The notes under the pieces: generated by a model
What the model saw: the letters and a program-made list of their open reading frames with translations, nothing else
The model's database searches: none
Told to the model about the DNA's origin: nothing
Program-made: the position numbers and the translations under genes
Part shown: in pieces, positions 54,761 to 61,459 of the stretch
Numbering within the stretch: position 1 is the first letter of the stretch
Layout of the letters: the number at the start of each line of letters is the position of its first letter
Assembly (NCBI RefSeq): GCF_003991875.1
Contig: NZ_CP031423.1
Span: forward strand, 1,860,001 to 1,924,000
DNA length: 64,000 nucleotides
Direction: 5' to 3'
DNA from: Microbacterium lemovicicum
GTDB taxonomy: Bacteria > Actinomycetota > Actinomycetes > Actinomycetales > Microbacteriaceae

Positions 54761-54766
54761 TAGGCT
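54761..54766 (+). promoter_or_regulatory. -10 element TAGGCT of tRNA-fMet
   Basis: TAGGCT (TTAGGCT extended) ends 10 nt before the mature tRNA 5' end. Confidence 0.55.
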
Positions 54767-54776
54767 TTTCATGTGC

Positions 54777-54853
54777 CGCGGGGTGGAGCAGTTCGGTAGC
54801 TCGCTGGGCTCATAACCCAGAGGTCGCAGGTTCAAATCCTGTCCCCGCAACCA
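54777..54853 (+). tRNA. Initiator tRNA-fMet (anticodon CAU)
   Basis: 77 nt with encoded CCA. The acceptor stem has the initiator-specific C1/A72 mismatch (CGCGGGG against CCCCGCA). The anticodon arm CTGGG CTCATAA CCCAG has the three G-C pairs typical of initiators. The D-arm and T-arm (GCAGGTTCAAATCCTGT) are intact. Confidence 0.97.
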
Positions 54854-54855
54854 AC

Positions 54856-54891
54856 AAGACTAGGCGCCCTTCCGAGGGCGCCTAGTCTTTT
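54856..54891 (+). terminator. Intrinsic terminator of tRNA-fMet, overlapping the marR-type gene end
   Basis: A perfect 15-bp stem (AAGACTAGGCGCCCT and its complement) with a TCCG loop is followed by a run of T. The right arm also encodes the last codons and the TAG stop of the convergent MarR-type gene. Confidence 0.9.
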
Positions 54892-55385
54892 CTGCGTGTG
54901 CTGCTCGCCGCGGGCTCGTCGCTCGACACCGCACGGCCGAGCTCCTCGAGGAAGCGGCCGATGACGCGCAGCTCCCCGTCGCTGTACCGGTCCGCGACAG
55001 CCCGCATCTTCGCCAAGCTGTGCCCGAAGTTGCGGAAGAAGGCCTGCCGCGAGAGATCCGTCAGCACCACGACGCGCGAGCGCCCGTCGTGCGGGTGGGG
55101 ACGGCGGTCGAGGTGTCCCGCGCGACTCAGCCGGTCGAGCATCTTCGTGGTGGACGCGGTGGTGATGCGCAGGTGACGGGCGAGATCGTGGGGACTGACG
55201 ACCTCGCCGCGCGACTCGCGCATGATGAGCATCCGGAGGGCCGCGAGATCGGTCGCGTTCATCTCCATATCGCCCTTCATGTCGCTGTGCATGCGGTCGA
55301 TGGCATCGGTGAATGCGCGAACCTCCTCCAGCACCTCGCGAACTGCGAGATCATGGAGGGACTGCGGCGTCGAGCGCTCGGTCAT
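54882..55385 (-). CDS. MarR-type regulator of the carotenoid operon (CrtR-like)
   Basis: 167 aa from an ATG with GGGAGG upstream. The winged-helix core is at about residues 45-125: NATDLAALRMLIMRESRGEV, then SPHDLARHLRITTASTTKML (recognition helix) and the wing RRPHPHDGRSRVVVLTDLSR. It is divergent from idi-crtE with 73 nt between starts, as crtR is from crtE in Corynebacterium, where CrtR represses the operon and responds to geranylgeranyl diphosphate. The same role is inferred here. Its 3' end is embedded in the tRNA terminator. Confidence 0.9.
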   Translation of the reverse strand: MTERSTPQSLHDLAVREVLEEVRAFTDAIDRMHSDMKGDMEMNATDLAALRMLIMRESRGEVVSPHDLARHLRITTASTTKMLDRLSRAGHLDRRPHPHDGRSRVVVLTDLSRQAFFRNFGHSLAKMRAVADRYSDGELRVIGRFLEELGRAVSSDEPAASSTRRKD

Positions 55386-55430
55386 GTCGACATTGCCTCC
55401 CGGGGACGGTTATCATCATGACACGCGATC

Positions 55431-55445
55431 GCTAGCTAAACTAGC
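55431..55445. promoter_or_regulatory. Palindromic operator GCTAG-CTAAA-CTAGC overlapping the idi promoter
   Basis: The perfect 5-bp arms are centred on a 5-nt spacer and contain TAAACT (55437-55442), the likely -10 of the carotenoid operon. The position fits binding by the divergent MarR-type protein as a repressor. The idi ribosome-binding site (AAGGAG) follows directly. Confidence 0.65.
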
Positions 55446-55458
55446 AATAAGGAGCACC

Positions 55459-56013
55459 ATGAACGATGGCGATCAGGTCGTCCTTCTCGACGAAGAGGGA
55501 CGTGCGATCGGCACCGCGCCCAAGGCCACCGTGCACGACACGGAGACAGCCTTGCATCTCGCCTTCTCCTGCCACGTCATGAACGACGCCGGCGAGGTCC
55601 TCGTCACCCGCCGCGCCCTCTCCAAGGTCGCATGGCCGGGCGTCTGGACCAACTCCTTCTGCGGACACCCCGCTCCCGGCGAAGCCATGGAGGACGCCGT
55701 CCGTCGCCGTGCCGCGTACGAGCTGGGGCTCGAGATCGACGAACTCGAGCTCCGGCTCCCCGACTTCCGGTACCGCGCGGTCGACGCGAGCGGCATCGTG
55801 GAGAACGAGATCTGCCCCGTGTTCTTCGCCCGCGCGCGGCACGAACCCGTGCCGAACCCCCTCGAGGTCGTCGACGTGCGGTGGGTCGATCCCCTCGCGC
55901 TGGGCAGCGCGCTCAGCGCGGCCGCCTGGGCCTTCAGCCCCTGGCTCGAGCTCCAGTCCGAGCAGCTGCCCCTCTTCGGGCGGGATGTGCTCACCGGCGC
56001 CGCGACGCCATGA
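55459..56013 (+). CDS. idi: Isopentenyl-diphosphate delta-isomerase, type 1
   Basis: 184 aa from ATG 55459 with AAGGAG upstream. It interconverts IPP and DMAPP, supplying the starter for carotenoid synthesis. The Nudix-like fold is seen in LHLAFSCHVMNDAGEVLVTR, the catalytic Cys motif WTNSFCGHPAPGE, the metal-binding AMEDAVRRRAAYELGL and the Glu pair in ENEICPVFFAR. It is the first gene of a seven-gene operon. Confidence 0.97.
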   Translation: MNDGDQVVLLDEEGRAIGTAPKATVHDTETALHLAFSCHVMNDAGEVLVTRRALSKVAWPGVWTNSFCGHPAPGEAMEDAVRRRAAYELGLEIDELELRLPDFRYRAVDASGIVENEICPVFFARARHEPVPNPLEVVDVRWVDPLALGSALSAAAWAFSPWLELQSEQLPLFGRDVLTGAATP

Positions 56014-57077
56014 TCACCCTCGCCACCGACGCCGCCTCGCGCGCGGCGATCGATCGGGAGATCGACCGGGCCCTCGGCCGCATCGCCGCCCGCTGCCTCG
56101 CCCTGGGCGACGGCGCTGTGGCCCTCGGCGATGCCATCGCCCGCTCCACCACGGGCGGCAAGCGGTTCCGTCCGGCACTCGTGGTCTCAGCCTTCAGCGC
56201 CTTCGGCTCCGACCCCGCCGACGTGCCCGCCCTCTATCCGGTGGCGGCCGCCTTCGAACTCCTCCACACGGCCTTCGTGGTGCACGACGACGTCATCGAC
56301 AACGACACCGAGCGCCGCGGCATCCCGAACGTCGTGGGCGAGTTCCGCGATCGCGGACGCAGCAGCGGAGCGGATGCCGCGGCTTCCTCGCTCGTGGGAG
56401 ACGCGGCCGGGATCCTGGCCGGCGACCTCCTGCTCCACGAGGCCGAGCGCATCATCGCGCTCGCCGCCCTTGATCCCGGCGCTCGCGCGCTGATCCTCGA
56501 CGTCATCGACGACGCGGTCTTCGTCTCCGTCGCCGGTGAACTCGCCGACGTCGAGAACGCGGCGGCCGGAGACTGGGCGTCACCGGAGGCCATCCTCAAC
56601 GCCGCCCACGACAAGACCGCCGTGTACTCCTTCACCGCCCCGCTCCGCGCCGGCGCGATCCTCGCGGGCGCCCCGCCCGAGGCGTTCCCCGCCATCGATC
56701 GCTTCGGCGGCCGGCTCGGCCTCGCCTTCCAGCTCGTCGATGACCTCATCGGCGCGTTCGGCTCTCCCGAGCAGGCCGGACGCGACGCGGGCGGCGACCT
56801 GCGCGAGGCCAAGCGCACGCCGCTCGTCGCACTCGCCCGGGAGTCGGCGTCGTGGCCGCTCGTCAGCTCGGCGCTCGCCCTCGCGCACACCGGTCCGATC
56901 GCGGTCGCGGAGGCGCAGCGGATGCTCGACGAGAGCGGCGCCCGCGACGGCGTCCTGGGTCTCATCGAGGAGACGCTCGCCGAGTCGCGCGCCGCCGCCC
57001 GCGACGCGTCCCTGCCCATCGACGTCCGCACGCTGCTCCTCGGCCTCGCCGACGCGGTGCAGGAGAGGATCCCGTGA
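56010..57077 (+). CDS. crtE: Geranylgeranyl diphosphate synthase
   Basis: 355 aa; the ATG overlaps the idi stop (ATGA). This trans-prenyltransferase makes C20 GGPP. The first Asp-rich motif is FVVHDDVIDNDTERRGIPNV, and TTGGKRFRPALV lies before it. The second motif is FQLVDDLIGAFGSPEQAGRD, in which the usual last Asp is replaced by Gly (DDLIG), a form seen in several actinobacterial enzymes. The RDAGGDLREAKRTPLV stretch matches the GGxDL.GKxT region. Confidence 0.95.
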   Translation: MITLATDAASRAAIDREIDRALGRIAARCLALGDGAVALGDAIARSTTGGKRFRPALVVSAFSAFGSDPADVPALYPVAAAFELLHTAFVVHDDVIDNDTERRGIPNVVGEFRDRGRSSGADAAASSLVGDAAGILAGDLLLHEAERIIALAALDPGARALILDVIDDAVFVSVAGELADVENAAAGDWASPEAILNAAHDKTAVYSFTAPLRAGAILAGAPPEAFPAIDRFGGRLGLAFQLVDDLIGAFGSPEQAGRDAGGDLREAKRTPLVALARESASWPLVSSALALAHTGPIAVAEAQRMLDESGARDGVLGLIEETLAESRAAARDASLPIDVRTLLLGLADAVQERIP

Positions 57078-57979
57078 GTCGAGAGCCCACCGGACTCGAG
57101 CTGTACGACAGGACGGCGAGGGATGCCGCGGCCGCGGTGATCGCGGCCTACTCCACCTCGTTCGGCCTCGCCTGCCGCCTGCTCGGCCCGCGGGTGCGCC
57201 CGCACGTGCGCAACATCTACGCACTGGTGCGCATCGCGGACGAGATCGTGGACGGGCCCGCGGCGGCCGCCGGCCTCAGCGCGGAGGCGGAGCGCGCCGT
57301 GCTGGATGACCTCGAGACCGAGGTCTACACGGCCATCGAGCGGGGTTTCAGTGCGAACCTGGTGGTGCACGCTTTCGCCACCACCGCACGCGAGTGCGCG
57401 ATCGGGGAAGACCTCATCCGCCCGTTCTTCTCCTCCATGCGGACGGACCTCGAGCGCACCGACCACGACGCCGCCTCCCACGCGGAGTACGTCTACGGGT
57501 CGGCCGAGGTCGTCGGGCTGATGTGCCTGCAGGTGTTCGTGAGCGCCGGGTCGCGGCATCCGGTCGCTGCGGCTCCCCACCTCGTCGAGGGTGCCCGCCG
57601 CCTCGGAGCGGCGTTCCAGGACGTGAACTTCCTGCGCGACCACGAGCACGACGCCGGCGGCCTCGGCCGCAACTATCTCGGCCTCGACGGCACGAGCGCC
57701 TCGCGCATCGCGGTGCTGAACCGCATCGACGCCGACCTCGCCGCCGCCGCTGCGACGGTGCCGGCCCTGCCCGCCGACTGCCGCCGGGCCGTCACGCTGG
57801 CGCACGACCTCTTCGCGGAGCTGTCGGCGCGTCTGCGGCAGGACCATGACGCCGGACGCCGCGTGCGCGTGCCGGATCCGGTGAAGGCGGCCATCGCGGC
57901 CCGGGTGATCGCCGGTCGCCCTCCTCGACCCCCGGGCGCCCGCAGCGGGCGCACCATCTCGATCGGAGCAGGACGATGA
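57074..57979 (+). CDS. crtB: Phytoene synthase
   Basis: 301 aa from a GTG overlapping the crtE stop (GTGA). It condenses two GGPP to phytoene. Motifs are YSTSFGLACRLLGPRVRPHV, the first Asp motif in LVRIADEIVDGP, then EYVYGSAEVVGLMCLQVFV and the second Asp motif in LGAAFQDVNFLRDHEHDAGG followed by LGRNYLG. Confidence 0.95.
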   Translation: MSREPTGLELYDRTARDAAAAVIAAYSTSFGLACRLLGPRVRPHVRNIYALVRIADEIVDGPAAAAGLSAEAERAVLDDLETEVYTAIERGFSANLVVHAFATTARECAIGEDLIRPFFSSMRTDLERTDHDAASHAEYVYGSAEVVGLMCLQVFVSAGSRHPVAAAPHLVEGARRLGAAFQDVNFLRDHEHDAGGLGRNYLGLDGTSASRIAVLNRIDADLAAAAATVPALPADCRRAVTLAHDLFAELSARLRQDHDAGRRVRVPDPVKAAIAARVIAGRPPRPPGARSGRTISIGAGR

Positions 57980-59574
57980 CCCCCGACCACAGCCGCACCA
58001 ACGGACGCGAGGTCGTCGTCATCGGCGCCGGCATCGCGGGCCTCGCCACCGCGGCGCTCCTCTCTGCGGAGGGCTACGACGTCACGGTCTACGAGGGCCG
58101 CGACGAGATCGGCGGCCGTGCCGGATCGTGGGAGCGGGACGGCTTCCGCTTCGACACCGGTCCGAGCTGGTACCTGATGCCCGAGGTGTTCGATCACTTC
58201 TTCCGCCTGCTCGGCACCTCGGCCGAGGACGAGCTGGACCTCGTCCCGCTGACCCCGGCCTACCGCGTGTTCACCGAGAACGAGGGGGCGGAGCAGCCTC
58301 TGGACGTCGTGTCGGGGCGCGCCGAGGCCATCGCGCTGTTCGAGGGCATCGAGCCGGGCTCCGGCACGGTGCTCGACGAGTACCTCGATTCAGCCGGAGA
58401 TGCGTACGACCTGTCCATCAACCGGTTCCTCTACGACTCCTACGAGTCGCTGGGCGGCCTCACCGACCCGGAGCTGCTGAAGCTGCTCCCCCGGCTCGCT
58501 CCGCTGCTGACCCGCTCGCTCTCGTCGTACGTCGAGAAGCGCTTCCAGGATCCGCGCCTGCGCCAGGTGCTCGGCTATCCCGCGGTCTTCCTGGGCGGAT
58601 CGCCGTTCGGCGTGCCGAGCCTGTACCACCTGATGAGCCACCTCGACCTCGATGAGGGCGTGCTCTATCCCCGGGGCGGTCTGACCACCGTCATCCAGGC
58701 CGTCGAGCGCGTGGCGGTGCGTCACGGCGTGACGATCCGCACGGGCGCCCCGGTCGTGGGGATCACGACCGAGGAGGATCCGAAGGCGCGGGCCACCGGC
58801 ATCCGTCTTCAGGACGGCACCACGGTCGCGGCCGATCTCGTCGTCTCCACGACCGACCTCCACCACACCGAGACGCAGCTGCTCCCCGAGCACCTGCGCA
58901 CCTACCCCGAGTCGTGGTGGAAGAACAAGACGCCGAGCCCCGGCGCGCTGCTCCTTCTGCTGGGCGTCGAGGGGGAGCTCCCTCAGCTCGCGCACCACAC
59001 GCTGCTGTTCACGGCCGACTGGCGGGAGAACTTCGGCGCCATCTTCGGCAAGGACACCTACATTCCCGATCCCGCCTCGATCTACGTCTGCCGGCCCAGC
59101 GCCACCGACGACTCGGTGGCGCCCGAGGGGCACGAGAACCTCTTCGTGCTCGTTCCGGTGCCCGCCGACCCGTCGATCGGACGCGGCGGCGTGGACGGGG
59201 CGGGAGACGCGTCGGTCGAGGCCGCAGCCGACCTGGTGATCGCGCAGATCGCGGAATGGACCGGCGTGCCCGACCTCGCCGACCGCATCGTCGTGCGGCG
59301 CACCATCGCCCCCGGTGACTTCGAGGCCGACCTGCACGCCTGGCGGGGGAATTCCCTCGGCCTCGCGCACACGCTGGGCCAGAGCGCGGTGTTCCGTCCG
59401 CGCAACGCGTCGAAGAAGGTCGAGAACCTCTCCTACGCCGGCGGATCGGTGCTTCCGGGCATCGGGCTGCCGATGTGCCTGATCTCCGCGGAGCTCGTGC
59501 TCAAGAGGCTCCGCGGCGATCGTTCGACCGGGCCGGTGGCGGAGCCCGCGCACGTCGCATCCCCCGGGGCCTGA
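57976..59574 (+). CDS. crtI: Phytoene desaturase (lycopene-forming)
   Basis: 532 aa; the ATG overlaps the crtB stop. The FAD-binding N-terminus is VVVIGAGIAGLATAALLSAE with EIGGRAGSWERDGFRFDTGP, and the C-terminal flavin motif is YAGGSVLPGIGLPMCLISAE. It introduces double bonds into phytoene to give lycopene. The following lycopene elongase and heterodimeric cyclase genes support lycopene as its product. Confidence 0.96.
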   Translation: MTPDHSRTNGREVVVIGAGIAGLATAALLSAEGYDVTVYEGRDEIGGRAGSWERDGFRFDTGPSWYLMPEVFDHFFRLLGTSAEDELDLVPLTPAYRVFTENEGAEQPLDVVSGRAEAIALFEGIEPGSGTVLDEYLDSAGDAYDLSINRFLYDSYESLGGLTDPELLKLLPRLAPLLTRSLSSYVEKRFQDPRLRQVLGYPAVFLGGSPFGVPSLYHLMSHLDLDEGVLYPRGGLTTVIQAVERVAVRHGVTIRTGAPVVGITTEEDPKARATGIRLQDGTTVAADLVVSTTDLHHTETQLLPEHLRTYPESWWKNKTPSPGALLLLLGVEGELPQLAHHTLLFTADWRENFGAIFGKDTYIPDPASIYVCRPSATDDSVAPEGHENLFVLVPVPADPSIGRGGVDGAGDASVEAAADLVIAQIAEWTGVPDLADRIVVRRTIAPGDFEADLHAWRGNSLGLAHTLGQSAVFRPRNASKKVENLSYAGGSVLPGIGLPMCLISAELVLKRLRGDRSTGPVAEPAHVASPGA

Positions 59575-59575
59575 C

Positions 59576-59941
59576 ATGCCGGGGCTGTACCTGCTCGCGA
59601 TCCTCCTGTCGTCCGCCGGCGTCGCCGCGCTCGACGCGAGGTTCCGCCTGGCGTGGCAGCCCGCCCCCGCACGCACGGCCGCTGCCGTCGGCATCGGCAC
59701 CGCGTTCTTCCTGGCGTGGGACGCCGTCGGCATCGCCACCGGCGTCTTCGTCAAGGGCGACAGCCCTCTGCTGCTCGGCATCGACCTCGCACCGCACCTG
59801 CCGCTGGAGGAGCCGGTGTTCCTCGCGTTCCTCTGCTACCTCGGTCTGGTGGTGTGGGGTGCCGCGCGGCGTCGCCTGGCGCGACGCCGGCCCGAGCCGG
59901 CCGCCGACGGCGTCGCTCGCCGGGATGCGGAGGCGCCGTGA
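59576..59941 (+). CDS. crtYe: C50 carotenoid cyclase subunit CrtYe-like
   Basis: 121 aa, starting 1 nt after the crtI stop. It has three membrane helices (LYLLAILLSSAGVAALDARF, then AAAVGIGTAFFLAWDAVGIA, and an LEEPVFLAFLCYLGLVVWG region). The PLEEPVF segment is the lycopene-cyclase domain signature. In Corynebacterium and Micrococcus two such small proteins form a heterodimeric cyclase acting on the C50 precursor. Whether epsilon, beta or gamma rings are made cannot be read from sequence by eye. Confidence 0.9.
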   Translation: MPGLYLLAILLSSAGVAALDARFRLAWQPAPARTAAAVGIGTAFFLAWDAVGIATGVFVKGDSPLLLGIDLAPHLPLEEPVFLAFLCYLGLVVWGAARRRLARRRPEPAADGVARRDAEAP

Positions 59942-60297
59942 CGTACGCGCTCATCGTGCTGCCGTTCGTGCTCCTCACCGCGGTCGTGGTGCTCTGCACC
60001 GTGCGGAAGCCCGGCTTCGGACGACGGATGGCCGCCTCGGCCCTCACGGCCGTCGCGCTCTGCGCGCTGACGGCCGTGTTCGACAACCTGATGATCGCCG
60101 CCGGACTGTTCACCTATCCGCCGGAGCACCTGAGCGGCCTGCGGATCGGGCTCGCGCCGCTCGAGGACTTCTCCTACCCGCTGTGCGCCGCCTTCCTCGT
60201 ACCCGCCGTCGCCACTCTGCTGCGCACCCGCCACGCGGGCGGCCGAGGTGGCGGCGCACGCGGCCGGAGCGCTCGTGCGCGAGGCGCGACGGCATGA
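59938..60297 (+). CDS. crtYf: C50 carotenoid cyclase subunit CrtYf-like
   Basis: 119 aa from a GTG overlapping the previous stop (GTGA). It has the second half of the cyclase signature: LTAVFDNLMIAAGLFTYPPE and PLEDFSYPLCAAFLVPAV. Helices lie at about residues 5-21, 32-52 and 77-92, followed by a Gly/Arg-rich tail (HAGGRGGGARGRSARARG) unlike the preceding subunit. It acts with CrtYe. Confidence 0.9.
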   Translation: MTYALIVLPFVLLTAVVVLCTVRKPGFGRRMAASALTAVALCALTAVFDNLMIAAGLFTYPPEHLSGLRIGLAPLEDFSYPLCAAFLVPAVATLLRTRHAGGRGGGARGRSARARGATA

Positions 60298-61190
60298 CCG
60301 GCCCGCGCACCTCGCCGCTCGGAGCCGCCACCGTGCTCCGGGAGCTCTTTCTGGCGTCCCGACCCATCAGCTGGATCAACACCGCGTACCCCTTCGCCGC
60401 GGCGTACCTGCTGACCACCCGCGACATCGACGCGACGCTCATCATCGGCACGATCTTCTTCCTCATCCCGTACAACCTCGCGATGTACGGGATCAACGAC
60501 GTCTTCGACTACGAGTCGGACCTTCGCAATCCGCGGAAGGGCGGCGTGCACGGCGCGGTGCTCGACCGTCGGATGCACCCGATCACCCTGTGGGCGGCCG
60601 CGCTGTCGTGCCTGCCGTTCCTGGTCTACCTCGTCGTGGTGGGTCCGCCGTCGTCGTGGGCGGTGCTCGCGATCAGCATGTTCTTCGTCGTGTTCTACTC
60701 CGCTCCGCCGCTGCGCCTCAAGGAGCGGCCCTTCGCGGATTCGATGACCTCCAGCATCCACTTCTTCTCCCCCGCGGTATACGCGCTCGTGCTGGCCGGC
60801 GCGACGTGGACATGGTCGCTGGTCGCTCTGCTGGTCGGATTCGCGCTGTGGGGCGTCGCCTCGCACGCGTTCGGCGCCGTGCAGGACGTGGTCGCAGACC
60901 GCGCGGCCGACATCTCCTCGATCGCGACCGCGCGCGGCGCCCGGTGGACGGTGCGCTTCGCCCTCACCTGCTACGCCCTGGCGGGGGTCGCGATGCTGGC
61001 GACGCCCTGGCCCGGTCCGCTCGCGGGGCTCCTCGTGCTCCCCTACCTCGCCGCCGTCTGGCCCTACCGCTCCGTCAGCGACGCAGAGTCGGAGACGGTG
61101 ACCCGCGGCTGGGACCGGTTCCTCTGGATCAACCAGATCGCGGGTGCCGGCGTGACCCTCCTGCTGATCTGGTACGCGTTCTTCACCTGA
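60294..61190 (+). CDS. crtEb: Lycopene elongase / prenyltransferase (UbiA family)
   Basis: 298 aa; the ATG overlaps the crtYf stop. UbiA-type motifs are visible: the first Asp motif in GINDVFDYESDLRNPRKGGV and the second in FGAVQDVVADRAADISSIAT. About eight membrane helices are present. In C50 pathways this enzyme adds C5 units to lycopene, giving flavuxanthin-like products that the cyclase then closes. It is the last gene of the carotenoid operon; no glycosyltransferase (crtX) is present. Confidence 0.93.
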   Translation: MTGPRTSPLGAATVLRELFLASRPISWINTAYPFAAAYLLTTRDIDATLIIGTIFFLIPYNLAMYGINDVFDYESDLRNPRKGGVHGAVLDRRMHPITLWAAALSCLPFLVYLVVVGPPSSWAVLAISMFFVVFYSAPPLRLKERPFADSMTSSIHFFSPAVYALVLAGATWTWSLVALLVGFALWGVASHAFGAVQDVVADRAADISSIATARGARWTVRFALTCYALAGVAMLATPWPGPLAGLLVLPYLAAVWPYRSVSDAESETVTRGWDRFLWINQIAGAGVTLLLIWYAFFT

Positions 61191-61411
61191 GCAGCCCGAG
61201 GCCGCCTGAGCGGCTCGCGGCCGCGTGGGCGGGCTGCGCGCCCGCCTGAGCGGGTGTATGGGCTCCCGCGCTTCCCCGGTCCGTCGACGAATGCACGGCG
61301 GATGGCGCGCCGGCCACCTCATGAACCACATCCGTCCTCGCCGGTCCCACCGGTCGCGTGAACCTCGCACCACCCCGCCGGACATGCCACGACCACACGC
61401 CGCACGAACGA
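61191..61411. other. Convergent gap between the carotenoid operon and UPF0182 gene
   Basis: No coding sequence is supported. It contains GC-rich imperfect inverted repeats just after the crtEb stop (CCGCCTGAGCGG and CCCGCCTGAGCGGG), which could act as weak terminators. Confidence 0.5.
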
Positions 61412-61445
61412 GGAGAGGGTCGCGACCGTGGTCGCGACCCTCTCC
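61412..61445. terminator. Perfect 16-bp hairpin downstream of the UPF0182 gene
   Basis: GGAGAGGGTCGCGACC pairs exactly with its complement across a 2-nt loop, 15 nt beyond the UPF0182 stop. No T-run follows on either strand; the stem alone is very strong. Confidence 0.75.
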
Positions 61446-61459
61446 TGCGGTGCTGCCGG

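Noticed and set aside
54677..54850. N-terminal extension of the DUF6328 gene reading GQDLNLRPLGYEPSELPN
   Set aside because: It is the antisense translation of the tRNA-fMet gene, a common annotation artefact; a good ribosome-binding site supports the start at 54676.
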